Below are positions 33,976 to 42,568 of a DNA stretch of 64,000 nucleotides, piece after piece. Under the pieces are notes generated by a model. The model saw only the letters and a program-made list of their open reading frames with translations, ran no database searches and was not told the origin of the DNA. Source of the stretch: Spirosoma endophyticum (GTDB taxonomy: Bacteria; Bacteroidota; Bacteroidia; Cytophagales; Spirosomataceae). The stretch is from contig NZ_FOLQ01000011.1 of NCBI RefSeq assembly GCF_900112365.1, positions 62,001 through 126,000 of the forward strand, given 5' to 3'. Both the position numbers and the translations under genes were made by a program. The first letter of the stretch is position 1. Each line of letters starts with the position of its first letter.

Positions 33976-34611
33976 CTACTTTTTACTCACGTATTTATTG
34001 CCTTTCACGTAATACCGGTACGGTAAGTCGGCTCCGTGCGTCAGGCCGATTCGGGTTGTTGTCACCATGTCGAAATCATGGAGTACTGGCCCCCGAATAT
34101 AAATCTCGCCACTGATCAGGGACGACGCATTGTGCTCCGTTCGGCTGATGCCCATCGCAATTGTCAGTTTGCCGGGACCATTTGCCAGATTTCGCTGACC
34201 GTCGGCTGTTTCTGGATCAATGGTATTGTTTCGGTAACGCTCGAAACCCGTCTTAAAGGCTTCATTACGTCGCATTCCCATCAAGTCAAGGCCTTCTGTC
34301 GGTTCGAGGGCGCGAATCAGGATGGCTTCGCCCACGCCTTCCGGCCCTGCCACTACGTTGATGCAGTTGTAATGATTGTATATCTGATACACATAGAGGG
34401 TTCCCGCTGGCCCGAACATGGCCGCATTGCGTGTAGTTTGTCGACGGTACGCATGACAGGCCGGATCATCCGTAAGATACCCTTCCGTTTCGACAATAAT
34501 CCCCGCCGTTGTCCCTTCGCGGGATTCATGCACCAGTTCACAACCAAGAAGGAGTTGAGCCAACGTTAGGGTGTCGTGAGATTGGTAAAAATCAATTGCG
34601 AGTTTTGCCAT
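33976..34611 (-). CDS. 3-methyladenine DNA glycosylase (AAG/MPG family)
   Basis: 211 residues of a single AAG domain: LAQLLLGCELV, the catalytic Glu in IIVETEGYLTDDPACHAYR, RNAAMFGPAGTLYVYQIYNHYNCINVV, and ILIRALEPTEGLDLM. The enzyme flips out and removes alkylated purines such as 3-methyladenine, 7-methylguanine and hypoxanthine in base excision repair. The C-terminus is YYVKGNKYVSKK. It is convergent with deoC, with only 5 bases between stops and no terminator visible. Confidence 0.93.
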   Translation of the reverse strand: MAKLAIDFYQSHDTLTLAQLLLGCELVHESREGTTAGIIVETEGYLTDDPACHAYRRQTTRNAAMFGPAGTLYVYQIYNHYNCINVVAGPEGVGEAILIRALEPTEGLDLMGMRRNEAFKTGFERYRNNTIDPETADGQRNLANGPGKLTIAMGISRTEHNASSLISGEIYIRGPVLHDFDMVTTTRIGLTHGADLPYRYYVKGNKYVSKK

Positions 34612-34647
34612 TGTACTTGATTCGGACTATCAATTCATTACCCGTGT

Positions 34648-35367
34648 TCATTCCAGAAAGAGGGATGTTAGGTGTTGTCTGATGGTGAAGGGATTTGTAG
34701 GAGGTAAATAAAGCATACTTCGCTGGTACTTGAGCACTTCCTGTTTCTGTACATCTAGCACAAAAAGCTCAAGGCTGCTCGAATACGGTTGAATACTAGC
34801 ATTTTTTGCACCTATCTTTCCTACTTTGCCTACCTGATAGGGCGTGAATGCCAGCGTTGTAAGCGCTAATGTTGCATTAGCCGCTCGGCTGGCAGCGGCC
34901 ATATTACTATAATTATTTGTCGTTCGTGCGTGTCCGTCGCTAACAAAAACGGTAACAAACTGAGCACCCTCCTGCTGGAGTTCTTCACAAATTTGCTGGG
35001 GTATTTTGACGCGTCGTATTTTACGTCGATTGTATTCAGAATCAAGCCGAACTCTGTAGAGATACGTTCCTAAATCACGGCGCGTTTTTGGTGAGACCGT
35101 AATTGGCTGAATGTTCTCGGCTCCTGCCAGATGCTTAGGCAATTGCTCATCTAATATTGTGGCAATCGCATAGTTTAAGGAATCTTTTAGCTCGACTTTG
35201 TTTCCTGATCTAATAATGCCCTGATACAAGTAAGGACTTAGTAGAGTCACCTGGTTTTTTTTGTCAGGCTGGTAATCAGGCGAAACAAAATGAAAAGCGT
35301 GTTTGGCGCAACTTGATAAGACACAGCTTAATAAGAATACAAAGCAGAGTAAGCGCAGGTGATACAT
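34648..35367 (-). CDS. Lipoprotein of unknown function
   Basis: 239 residues. The signal MYHLRLLCFVFLLSCVLSSC ends in a lipobox Cys. After it come KHAFHFVSPDYQPDKKNQVTLLSPYLYQG and a mixed alpha/beta region (ITVSPKTRRDLGTYLYRVRLDSEYN, GAQFVTVFVSDGHART). A small hydrophobic helix (NMAAASRAANATLALTTLAF) and a beta-rich end complete it. I do not recognise a named domain. Membrane-attached, facing the periplasm or surface. Downstream of yicC on the same strand but 73 bases away. Confidence 0.75.
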   Translation of the reverse strand: MYHLRLLCFVFLLSCVLSSCAKHAFHFVSPDYQPDKKNQVTLLSPYLYQGIIRSGNKVELKDSLNYAIATILDEQLPKHLAGAENIQPITVSPKTRRDLGTYLYRVRLDSEYNRRKIRRVKIPQQICEELQQEGAQFVTVFVSDGHARTTNNYSNMAAASRAANATLALTTLAFTPYQVGKVGKIGAKNASIQPYSSSLELFVLDVQKQEVLKYQRSMLYLPPTNPFTIRQHLTSLFLE

Positions 35368-35439
35368 ATGACTTAAAGCCAGGAGAATTATTTGCTGCTT
35401 GATGGGTTATAAATATATAAACTTGTTTTCCGTTAGAAA

Positions 35440-36327
35440 TCAAATCACATTCATCGTCTGCTCCTTTATCTTCTCCAGTTCATCTTTCATTTGCACCACA
35501 AACCGTTGGATGGATGAGTCGTTGGCTTTTGAACCGATCGTGTTGATTTCCCGACCAATTTCCTGCGAAATGAAGTTCAATTTTTTGCCGTTCGCTTCTT
35601 CCGTTGCCAGCACTTCCAGGAAATAACTCAGGTGGTTTTTGAGCCGGACTTTTTCTTCCGAAATGTCAAACTTTTCAACGTAGTACATCAACTCCTGCTC
35701 GAAGCGGTTGTGGTCGAAGCTTTCGTTATCCAGTAATTCCTTCACGGAGTTACGCATACGGTCGCGCACAGCCGGAATTCGCCGGACGTCCTGTTCTTCG
35801 ATGTCGGCCAGCCGGTCGGTAATGATCTGGATATACTCCTGAAACTTGCTCTCCAGCACAGCCCCATCCTGCCGACGGAATTCATCGCACCGGCGGAGCG
35901 CTTCCTGCACGGCTTGCTGCACCGTCACCCAATCCGATACGTCGGCCGTTGGATCGGCCGATTCGGTGAGGTACGCATTGGGCTGTTGCAGAGCCATTTG
36001 CAGCACGTCGCTGTCCGGAATGCTCATGAGCATGGTGTTCGCGGTTTCTTTTATGTCACTCACGTAGCCCATTACCAGTGGCCGGTTAATGGTCACGCCC
36101 GGCCGTATGGCGTTCGTGCGGGCAAGGTTCAGCGACAGTTCAACTTTGCCGCGCTCCAGCCGTTGGGTCAGCAAAGCCCGTAGTTCAATTTCCTTATCAG
36201 AAAATTGCCGGGGAAGGCGGCAATAAATATCTAAGAACTTAGAGTTCAGGGTTTTAATTTCAGCCGTTACAGACAAGCCAGCGGCCTCTACTGTTGCATT
36301 GCCGAAGCCAGTCATTGATTTTAACAT
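35440..36327 (-). CDS. YicC family endoribonuclease-type protein
   Basis: 295 residues from the ATG at 36327, where the family N-terminus MLKSMTGFGNATVEAAG begins; the longer open frame runs back through an inverted repeat. Landmarks: AEIKTLNSKFLDIYCRLPRQ, RGKVELSLN, and the C-terminal DUF1732 block with KLNFISQEIGREINTIGSKANDS. YicC was long a stress protein of unknown role; E. coli YicC has been linked to small-RNA degradation and called an endoribonuclease. Cytoplasmic. pdxA lies upstream on the same strand, separated by the repeat at 36342-36419. Confidence 0.92.
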   Translation of the reverse strand: MLKSMTGFGNATVEAAGLSVTAEIKTLNSKFLDIYCRLPRQFSDKEIELRALLTQRLERGKVELSLNLARTNAIRPGVTINRPLVMGYVSDIKETANTMLMSIPDSDVLQMALQQPNAYLTESADPTADVSDWVTVQQAVQEALRRCDEFRRQDGAVLESKFQEYIQIITDRLADIEEQDVRRIPAVRDRMRNSVKELLDNESFDHNRFEQELMYYVEKFDISEEKVRLKNHLSYFLEVLATEEANGKKLNFISQEIGREINTIGSKANDSSIQRFVVQMKDELEKIKEQTMNVI

Positions 36328-36341
36328 AGTTTGTAGTGTTG

Positions 36342-36419
36342 GGTTTACGGTTTTTAGTTTACGGTTGGCTGTCGCGTCAGCACTTTGCGACAGCCAACCG
36401 TAAACCAAAACCGTAAACT
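36342..36419. repeat. Nested inverted repeat between pdxA and yicC
   Basis: Inner perfect 19-base arms (36357-36375 and 36387-36405, GTTTACGGTTGGCTGTCGC) and an outer pair GTTTACGGTTTT/AAAACCGTAAAC. The right end runs into the pdxA stop codon. GTTTACGG occurs twice directly in the left half. It may attenuate transcription from pdxA into yicC. Confidence 0.85.
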
Positions 36420-37908
36420 ATTTAAGGGCTCCTGCTTCCAGTTCTAAATATTCTTTTCGGCTGCGTGCTACGTCGATAGCGGTGTAAATGGCTTGTAGCA
36501 TAGACGTTTCATCTGCCAGATCTTTCCCCGCAATATCGTAGGCCGTACCATGGTCGGGCGAGGTTCGGACGGCGGGCATGCCAGCGGTGAAATTGACACC
36601 TTCCTCAAAGGCAATGGCTTTGAAAGGAATCAGCCCCTGATCGTGATACATGGCCAGAACGGCGTCGAATTTTGCGTAAGCCCTGGTCCCAAAGAACCCA
36701 TCGGCAGGGTAGGGGCCAAAGACCAACTGACCTTTGTTACGTAGTTCATCGAGGAGCGGTTTAATAATGTCCTGTTCTTCGTTACCCAGCAACCCTTCTT
36801 CGCCTGCATGCGGATTTAAGCCCAGGACGGCAATTTTTGGCCGTTCGATGCCGAAATCCTGTTTCAGCGATTGCATCATGAGGGTGATCTTCTGTAGAAT
36901 GCGCTCCCGCGTAACATTCTGACGGACACGCCCCAGCGGTACGTGACCCGTTACAACTCCTACACGCAAGGTCTGGCTAACCAGAAACATCAGATTGTCC
37001 TGAACGCCAAATTCCTGCGCTAAATACTCTGTATGGCCGGGGAATTTGAATTCCTCCGACTGGATGTTGTATTTGTTGATAGGCGCCGTGACGAGGGCAT
37101 CGATTTTGCCATCTTTGAGATCATCAACCGCCCGCTGTAAACAAGCCAACGCAGCCTGCCCGGCTTCGGCCGTTACCTGCCCCGGTTGAATCTCCTGATT
37201 CTGATCAGGCCAGCACGTAATGACATTCGTCAATTTATGGCTGATCTGGCCAATCGTTTGAGCACCGTTCAGGTTCCAGTCTTTCAGGTTGAGCAGATTA
37301 CGATATCGGTTCAAAATCCGCATGGAACCGTAAATAACCGGCGTGCAAATTTTCTGTAACCGATTGTATTGCAGCGCCTTCAGGATCACCTCGGGGCCAA
37401 TGCCGTTATAATCGCCGAGCGAAATGCCAATAACAAGCCGGTCGTCACGTAGTTCTGGAACAACGTTTCGGTTCGTAGCGTCAGCAGCGTCCTGAATGCC
37501 GGTATCGCGCAGGCCTGATGCCATAGAACTTTGTTCGCGTGACGGATTGCGGGTAGGCGTGCGATCCCGGTCTTGCTGGGGATTATCCCGCTGACGGGCT
37601 TCGTTGGGTCGCTGGCCGTTGTTTTGCTGTTTGTCCCGCTGGTTTCTTTGCCGTTGCTCGTCATTCCGGCCACTCGGCTGTCGGTTATCCCGTTGCTTTT
37701 GTCCGCTCTGGGCGGACTCACCGCCATTATTGTGATTTTCCGGCTGGGCAGCATCCTGCCGATTGCCAGCCGGTTGATTCGCAGGCGGTTGTTTTGTTGA
37801 TGGCTGCGTTTCTGGGGCCTGTATGTTACCCGGCCGAGCATCAGGCTTTGGGCCGCTTGCTGGCACATCACGTTGTGGGTTCGGCTCCTCAGGTTGGCGT
37901 TGTTCCAT
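36418..37908 (-). CDS. pdxA: 4-hydroxythreonine-4-phosphate dehydrogenase with a 150-residue polar N-terminal extension
   Basis: 496 residues against about 330-360 for the family. The enzyme starts near residue 154 (RLVIGISLGDYNGIGPEVIL). The three metal-binding His are visible in FPGHTEYLA, LNPHAGEEGLLG and MYHDQGLIPFKA. It acts in the DXP-dependent pyridoxal phosphate pathway and also resembles PdxA2-type enzymes. Residues 1-150 are almost all Gln, Asn, Arg, Pro, Asp and Glu (for example RNDEQRQRNQRDKQQNNGQR), predicted disordered. ATG at 37908 opens the extension; an internal ATG at residue 129 would remove most of it. No stop interrupts the region. Confidence 0.92.
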   Translation of the reverse strand: MEQRQPEEPNPQRDVPASGPKPDARPGNIQAPETQPSTKQPPANQPAGNRQDAAQPENHNNGGESAQSGQKQRDNRQPSGRNDEQRQRNQRDKQQNNGQRPNEARQRDNPQQDRDRTPTRNPSREQSSMASGLRDTGIQDAADATNRNVVPELRDDRLVIGISLGDYNGIGPEVILKALQYNRLQKICTPVIYGSMRILNRYRNLLNLKDWNLNGAQTIGQISHKLTNVITCWPDQNQEIQPGQVTAEAGQAALACLQRAVDDLKDGKIDALVTAPINKYNIQSEEFKFPGHTEYLAQEFGVQDNLMFLVSQTLRVGVVTGHVPLGRVRQNVTRERILQKITLMMQSLKQDFGIERPKIAVLGLNPHAGEEGLLGNEEQDIIKPLLDELRNKGQLVFGPYPADGFFGTRAYAKFDAVLAMYHDQGLIPFKAIAFEEGVNFTAGMPAVRTSPDHGTAYDIAGKDLADETSMLQAIYTAIDVARSRKEYLELEAGALK

Positions 37909-37945
37909 GCACTTTTTGTAGTTTCGCCAAAAGTTTAAAATTGTG

Positions 37946-38031
37946 TAGAATGAAGCGTGAAACGTGCAGAATAATTACTAACTAAGTTTAATAAACCTGT
38001 TTATTCTTCACGTTTCACGCTTCGCTTTTCA
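37946..38031. repeat. Inverted repeat in the divergent pdxA / phosphoglycerate dehydrogenase gap
   Basis: Core arms GAAGCGTGAAACGTG (37952-37966) and complement (38009-38023), extended by AGAATAA/TTATTCT. The left arm matches 40754-40781 at 22 of 28 bases (TAGAATGAAG ... TGCAGAATA), so the two intergenic regions carry related elements. Confidence 0.75.
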
Positions 38032-38064
38032 CTGATACAGTCGCAAGTTACGAAAACACTACGG

Positions 38065-39003
38065 ATGTCCCAGAATCAGCCTTCTATTCTCATTGCCGAC
38101 GAGATGCACTCGTCGCTTTTTGCCATGCTCGATACGGCTGGTTTTACGTATACATATCTCCCAAAAATCACGCGGGCTGAGTTGTTGGCACAATTAGCTC
38201 CTTTTGACGGACTCATTATCCGAAGCAAAACCACGGTCGATGAAGAGGTACTACGTCAGGCACCTAGGCTACGTTTTGTTGGCCGGGCCGGGGCCGGACT
38301 GGATTTAATTGATCTGGACGCCACCGAACAACGGGCCATACGCGTGTTTCATGCTGGCGAGGGCAACCGCGACGCTGTGGCCGAACACGTAGTAGGGATG
38401 TTGCTGGGTTTGCTAGCGAATATTTTAAAAGCGGATCGGGAAGTCCGTCAGGGCATCTGGGACCGTGAAGGAAATCGGGGTTACGAACTTGGTGGTCTGA
38501 CGGTTGGCCTGGTCGGCTATGGGAATAATGGGCACGCTACAGCTCAACGATTGAGCGGTTTCGGGTGTCGGGTATTAACTTACGATAAATTCCTGACCAA
38601 CTACGGTGATAGCTATGCTGAAGAAGCCACAATGGGTCAGATTATGGACGATGCTGACGTACTGAGTTTGCACGTCCCGCTAACCGACGATACGCGCATG
38701 ATGATTAACGATACGTTTATCGAACGATTTAATAAGCCCTTTTATCTGATCAGTGCGGCTCGTGGTGAAATTACGTCGCTGTCGGCTGTTGTGCGGGGAT
38801 TGGAAAGTGGCAAAATACGCGGGGCTTGTTTAGACGTGCTGGAAAACGAAAAATTAGCGAAACTCACCCCCGAGCAGCAAGCCGATTTTGATTACCTCCG
38901 CCAGTCGGATCGCGTCGTACTGACGCCACACATTGCGGGCTGGACGCACGAAAGCTACGTTCGAATCAACGAAGTGCTAGTAAGGCAATTGAAAGAAATT
39001 TAG
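38065..39003 (+). CDS. D-isomer 2-hydroxyacid dehydrogenase, phosphoglycerate dehydrogenase-like
   Basis: 312 residues. The substrate domain begins SILIADEMHSSLFAML and includes FDGLIIRSKTTVDEEVL and GRAGAGLDLIDLDA. The NAD-binding motif is VGLVGYGNNGHATAQRLSGFG (GxGxxG) followed by Asp (YDKF), which favours NAD. Active-site residues are Arg in SAARGEI, Glu in LDVLENEK and His in TPHIAGWT. There is no C-terminal ACT domain, so it is a short SerA-like enzyme. It probably oxidises 3-phosphoglycerate for serine synthesis, although related 2-hydroxyacids are possible. Confidence 0.87.
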   Translation: MSQNQPSILIADEMHSSLFAMLDTAGFTYTYLPKITRAELLAQLAPFDGLIIRSKTTVDEEVLRQAPRLRFVGRAGAGLDLIDLDATEQRAIRVFHAGEGNRDAVAEHVVGMLLGLLANILKADREVRQGIWDREGNRGYELGGLTVGLVGYGNNGHATAQRLSGFGCRVLTYDKFLTNYGDSYAEEATMGQIMDDADVLSLHVPLTDDTRMMINDTFIERFNKPFYLISAARGEITSLSAVVRGLESGKIRGACLDVLENEKLAKLTPEQQADFDYLRQSDRVVLTPHIAGWTHESYVRINEVLVRQLKEI

Positions 39004-39021
39004 GTTCTTAATGATTCACAC

Positions 39022-39087
39022 AATACTGGGTTGAAACCCGGCGTAATGCAAAAAAATGATTACTGCGCCGGGTTTCAACCCAGTATT
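39022..39087. terminator. Perfect 22-base-pair hairpin between convergent genes
   Basis: Arms 39022-39043 and 39066-39087 (AATACTGGGTTGAAACCCGG...) are exact complements with a 22-base loop containing an A run. It lies between the dehydrogenase (+) and TIG lipoprotein (-) stops and is likely a bidirectional stop or mRNA 3' end stabiliser. Each arm holds its own small palindrome GGGTTGAAACCC. Confidence 0.8.
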
Positions 39088-39095
39088 ATGTAGTA

Positions 39096-40655
39096 CTAAT
39101 TTGGTATGATCGTAAACGGAGTAGCCGTTATAGTCGTCTCGTTTGTTGCGTTGGTCACGCGCAGGGGGCCAGTCTGGGCATCGGCGGGCACCAGCACCCA
39201 GCGTTCGGTATCTGTATTTTTACCATCATCGACAGCCGCGGTGGCTGATCCGGCAAAGACGATCTGGGCATTCAGTAGAAAATCGCCCCGGATAACGACG
39301 CGTGTACCAGGCGTTGCTCTTGCCGGAAGAAAATCAGTGACTACCGCCTTCTGAACGACCACCAAAGGCGTTACGGTAGTTGCTGAACCCGCTCGACTCG
39401 TAACGACAATCGGGCCGCTGGTGCCATTATCGGGTACGTGAATCAGAAGGTCAGTGCCTTCGGTTCGGCTGGAAATTTGCGCTACTATCCCATTCACACG
39501 GACGTCGGTGATGCGATAAAGATTTTTGCCCGATACGGTAAGCTGCTGTCCACGTAGTTGCCTGGCTGGCGTAACGACAATGGCAGAAGGCGCCAGAAAA
39601 AAGAAGAAAGGCTCCAGCGACGTAGCCGTTCCACCCACGCTGGTGGCAGAGATAGCTACTGAACCCGAGGAAGTTAGCGCAGGTAGCGTAACGTCAAGCT
39701 GGGTGTCGCTCAGTGCCCGAAACGATGCGGTTACACCGCCGATCTGCACAATGGATACGGCCGAAAGGTTGCGACCTTCTATGATCAATTTCTCGCCTGC
39801 AACGCCGTCCTGCGCCTGCAGGTGCGTAATGAAGGGCTGCTGGTAAATCTGTAACGTATCGGTACTGGTTGCCACCAGCTTATCAAAAACAGTAACGGTC
39901 ACCCGTCCCGTTGTGGCATCCGTTGGAACGACGGTACGTATTTCCGTATCCGTCACGTTCGTCAGTGACTGGTTGGGGAATTTTCCATTGACACGTACAC
40001 CGCCATCTAGTAAATTGACACCTTTAATGACTAATTCCGCTCCCGGTTTTGTTTTCAGAGGGCTTATGCTGGTGATCTGGGGCGTTCCGGCGACAATAAA
40101 ATCATTGGACGACAAACCACCTTTTGTATTGATGGTTAAAAATCCAGGGCCACGCGCTATATTTTGGGGCACGAGTACCGTGATCTTATTGGCAGAACTA
40201 TCTTTCAGAACGGCCTCGACATCTTTAATTTTTATTGTTTTGATTTGGTTGAGAAAGTCGCCTGTTATAACGACAGGTGTGCCCGGCAACCCGTTGGTTG
40301 GTGTAATTGATGTAACCTCGGGCCCCGGTTGCTGAACGATGAACGGTAAGGGGTCGGACGTTCCCTGATCTGTCTGGACGCGAATTTGCGTGATTCCGGG
40401 CGATACGTAAGGTACCTTGATGTTGATTGTTTTATCGTCGTGGCTACTAATCGAAGCCGTCACGGTCGATGTGCCTATACCAAACATGACTACCGGATCG
40501 GAACCGAATTGATAGCCTGTCAGGACAATTTCCCTGCCAACAAAAGCCTGCTTAACCGATAAACCAATCAGTTCTGGAGGGTTATTCTTCAGGCGGCAGC
40601 CAGATAAACCAAAGACGAAACTAAAGAGGAATAAAAGCGATATAATTGGTTTCAT
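39096..40655 (-). CDS. Cell-surface lipoprotein with about six IPT/TIG domains
   Basis: 519 residues from the ATG at 40655 (a TTG lies five codons before). The signal MKPIISLLFLFSFVFGLSGC ends in a lipobox Cys. Six repeats of an Ig-like IPT/TIG fold follow, each of about 80 residues. Each is marked by a GxxVxIxGxxF-type core, for example PGTPVVITGDFLN, PGAELVIKGVNLLDG, AGEKLIIEGRNLS, RGQQLTVSGKNLY and PGTRVVIRGDFLLN. TIG domains in Bacteroidetes are found in glycan-binding (SusE/F-like) and adhesive surface proteins. No polysaccharide-utilisation genes are adjacent, so the ligand is unknown. Confidence 0.9.
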   Translation of the reverse strand: MKPIISLLFLFSFVFGLSGCRLKNNPPELIGLSVKQAFVGREIVLTGYQFGSDPVVMFGIGTSTVTASISSHDDKTINIKVPYVSPGITQIRVQTDQGTSDPLPFIVQQPGPEVTSITPTNGLPGTPVVITGDFLNQIKTIKIKDVEAVLKDSSANKITVLVPQNIARGPGFLTINTKGGLSSNDFIVAGTPQITSISPLKTKPGAELVIKGVNLLDGGVRVNGKFPNQSLTNVTDTEIRTVVPTDATTGRVTVTVFDKLVATSTDTLQIYQQPFITHLQAQDGVAGEKLIIEGRNLSAVSIVQIGGVTASFRALSDTQLDVTLPALTSSGSVAISATSVGGTATSLEPFFFFLAPSAIVVTPARQLRGQQLTVSGKNLYRITDVRVNGIVAQISSRTEGTDLLIHVPDNGTSGPIVVTSRAGSATTVTPLVVVQKAVVTDFLPARATPGTRVVIRGDFLLNAQIVFAGSATAAVDDGKNTDTERWVLVPADAQTGPLRVTNATNETTITATPFTIIPN

Positions 40656-40753
40656 AAGTAGCAACGGCAACTTGCCTCCGGTGCATAATAAGTAAAATTA
40701 GTCAATTTCGTCATCTAAAAACCATTTCGTTTGAATGCCTGTTAGGAATAGTA

Positions 40754-40898
40754 TAGAATGAAGAATGTATAATGCAGAATAGGTATGTAATTAATAAAGG
40801 TAACCCAGTTACCTTTTGTGAGGCCTTTCGCTTAATTCCTGTGCATTCCTGATTGTTCACGTTTCATTTGGGGCCGCCTGTGCGGTTCATTATACATT
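40754..40898. repeat. Weak inverted repeat upstream of the MoxR-like gene
   Basis: 11-base arms AATGTATAATG (40764-40774) and complement (40888-40898) separated by 113 bases. The left part is a relative of the element at 37946-37973. The 250-base gap 40671-40920 holds no gene; it presumably carries the promoter of the plus-strand ATPase. Confidence 0.45.
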
Positions 40899-40920
40899 GC
40901 TCATTATTCATTAATTAAGA

Positions 40921-42453
40921 ATGAACTACCGCAGCCTGAAAGCATCAAAATTGCTGTCTATCACTACGCTTGGCGAACTTAAAGCCGCTGGCTATGAACC
41001 CCGCTCAATTAAACAGGAATTGCGGGATAATCTGATTGACCGTATTAAAGAAAAAGAGGTTGTTTTTCCCGGCATCTGGGGCTACGAAGACACGGTTATT
41101 CCCGATGTTGAGCGGGCTATCCTGTCCATGCACCACATTAACCTACTAGGGCTTCGTGGGCAGGCTAAAACCCGAATTGCGCGACTGATGATCAATCTGT
41201 TAGACGAGTATATTCCGGTGGTGGCTGGGTCTGAACTGAACGACGACCCACTGGAACCCCTTTCCCGTTTTGCGCTCGATTTGATCACCGAAAAAGGCGA
41301 TCAAACCCCAATCTCGTGGATGCATCGTAATGATCGTTATACCGAAAAACTCGCCACGCCCGACGTATCGGTCGCTGACCTTATCGGCGACGTAGACCCA
41401 ATCAAAGCGGCTACGCTCAGATTGCCCTATTCTGATGAGCGGACAATTCACTTTGGCCTGATTCCACGTTCGCACCGGTGTATCTTCGTTATTAATGAAT
41501 TGCCTGATTTACAGGCCCGTATTCAAGTCTCGCTGTTCAATATTTTGCAGGAAGGCGACATTCAGATTCGGGGGTTCAAACTCCGCTTACCGCTCGATAT
41601 TCAGTTCGTCTTTACGGCCAACCCGGAAGATTATACTAACCGTGGAAGTATTGTAACACCGCTGAAAGACCGTATTGACTCCCAGATTGTGACGCACTAT
41701 CCGAAATCTATTGAAATCGGCAAGAAGATCACGATGCAGGAAGCCATTATTAAAACGGAACAGAAAGGCATGGTGAAAACCAATGACCTTATTGCGGATC
41801 TTATTGAACAGGTGGCGATTGAAGCCCGCGAAAGCGAGTACGTCGATTCGAAAAGTGGTGTTTCGGCCCGGATGACGATTTCAGCCTACGAAAACCTGCT
41901 TTCCTCGGCCGAACGCCGGGCGTTGATCAACGGCGAAAAAGAAACGTATGTTCGCATTGCCGACCTCTACGGCGTCGTGCCGGCTATCTGCGGTAAAGTT
42001 GAACTGGTCTATGAAGGTGAGGTGGAAGGCCCGGTGATTGTGGCGCAGAATTTGATTGGCAAGGCCATCCGAAATCAGTTTCTAGCCTATTTCCCGAATC
42101 CCGAAAAAGCCAAGAAAGACAAGCGTGGCAATCCGTACAAGAAAATTACGGATTGGTTTGGCGATAACAACACGATGGACATCCTGAACGATCTGACCAA
42201 CCGTGATTACGAAGCCCGGCTGCGTACGATTGATGGTCTCGACGACGTAGTGGATTTCTATCATCCGCGCCTGAGCAAGTCCGAAAAACTGTTCATGATG
42301 GAATTTGCCCTGCACGGTCTGGCCGAACATTCGCTGGTCGGGAAAAAAGCAATGGATACCGGTCTGTCGTTCAAAGACCTTCTCGGTTCCATGTTTAATC
42401 CTGGCAACAAATTTGGTGAAGAGGAAGAAGAGGACGACGATGATCGGTACTAG
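40921..42453 (+). CDS. AAA+ ATPase of the magnesium-chelatase ChlI / MoxR type
   Basis: 510 residues. Walker A is LLGLRGQAKTRIARL, Walker B is IFVINELPDL, sensor I falls in FVFTANPEDY, and the arginine-finger area is TPLKDRID. The C-terminal third is helical with a very acidic end (EEEEEDDDDR). Bacteroidetes proteins of this type are annotated as magnesium chelatase or sigma-54-like ATPase, but there is no chlorophyll pathway here. They usually work with a VWA-domain partner on metal insertion or complex remodelling. A candidate partner is at 48704-49807. Cytoplasmic. Confidence 0.85.
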   Translation: MNYRSLKASKLLSITTLGELKAAGYEPRSIKQELRDNLIDRIKEKEVVFPGIWGYEDTVIPDVERAILSMHHINLLGLRGQAKTRIARLMINLLDEYIPVVAGSELNDDPLEPLSRFALDLITEKGDQTPISWMHRNDRYTEKLATPDVSVADLIGDVDPIKAATLRLPYSDERTIHFGLIPRSHRCIFVINELPDLQARIQVSLFNILQEGDIQIRGFKLRLPLDIQFVFTANPEDYTNRGSIVTPLKDRIDSQIVTHYPKSIEIGKKITMQEAIIKTEQKGMVKTNDLIADLIEQVAIEARESEYVDSKSGVSARMTISAYENLLSSAERRALINGEKETYVRIADLYGVVPAICGKVELVYEGEVEGPVIVAQNLIGKAIRNQFLAYFPNPEKAKKDKRGNPYKKITDWFGDNNTMDILNDLTNRDYEARLRTIDGLDDVVDFYHPRLSKSEKLFMMEFALHGLAEHSLVGKKAMDTGLSFKDLLGSMFNPGNKFGEEEEEDDDDRY

Positions 42454-42490
42454 AACTAAGGTTGAACAGTAGTTTTTATTCTTGTTTAAG

Positions 42491-42524
42491 AAAAAGGGAG
42501 TTGCTCACAAAGCGCTCCCTTTTT
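42491..42524. terminator. Bidirectional terminator
   Basis: Stem AAAAAGGGAG/CTCCCTTTTT with an internal AGC pair, between the convergent ATPase and SGNH-like genes. A and T runs on both flanks allow use on either strand. Confidence 0.85.
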
Positions 42525-42568
42525 ACATCTTTACCAAGTCTATTGAAACAAATTAACCCTCTGGCGCT

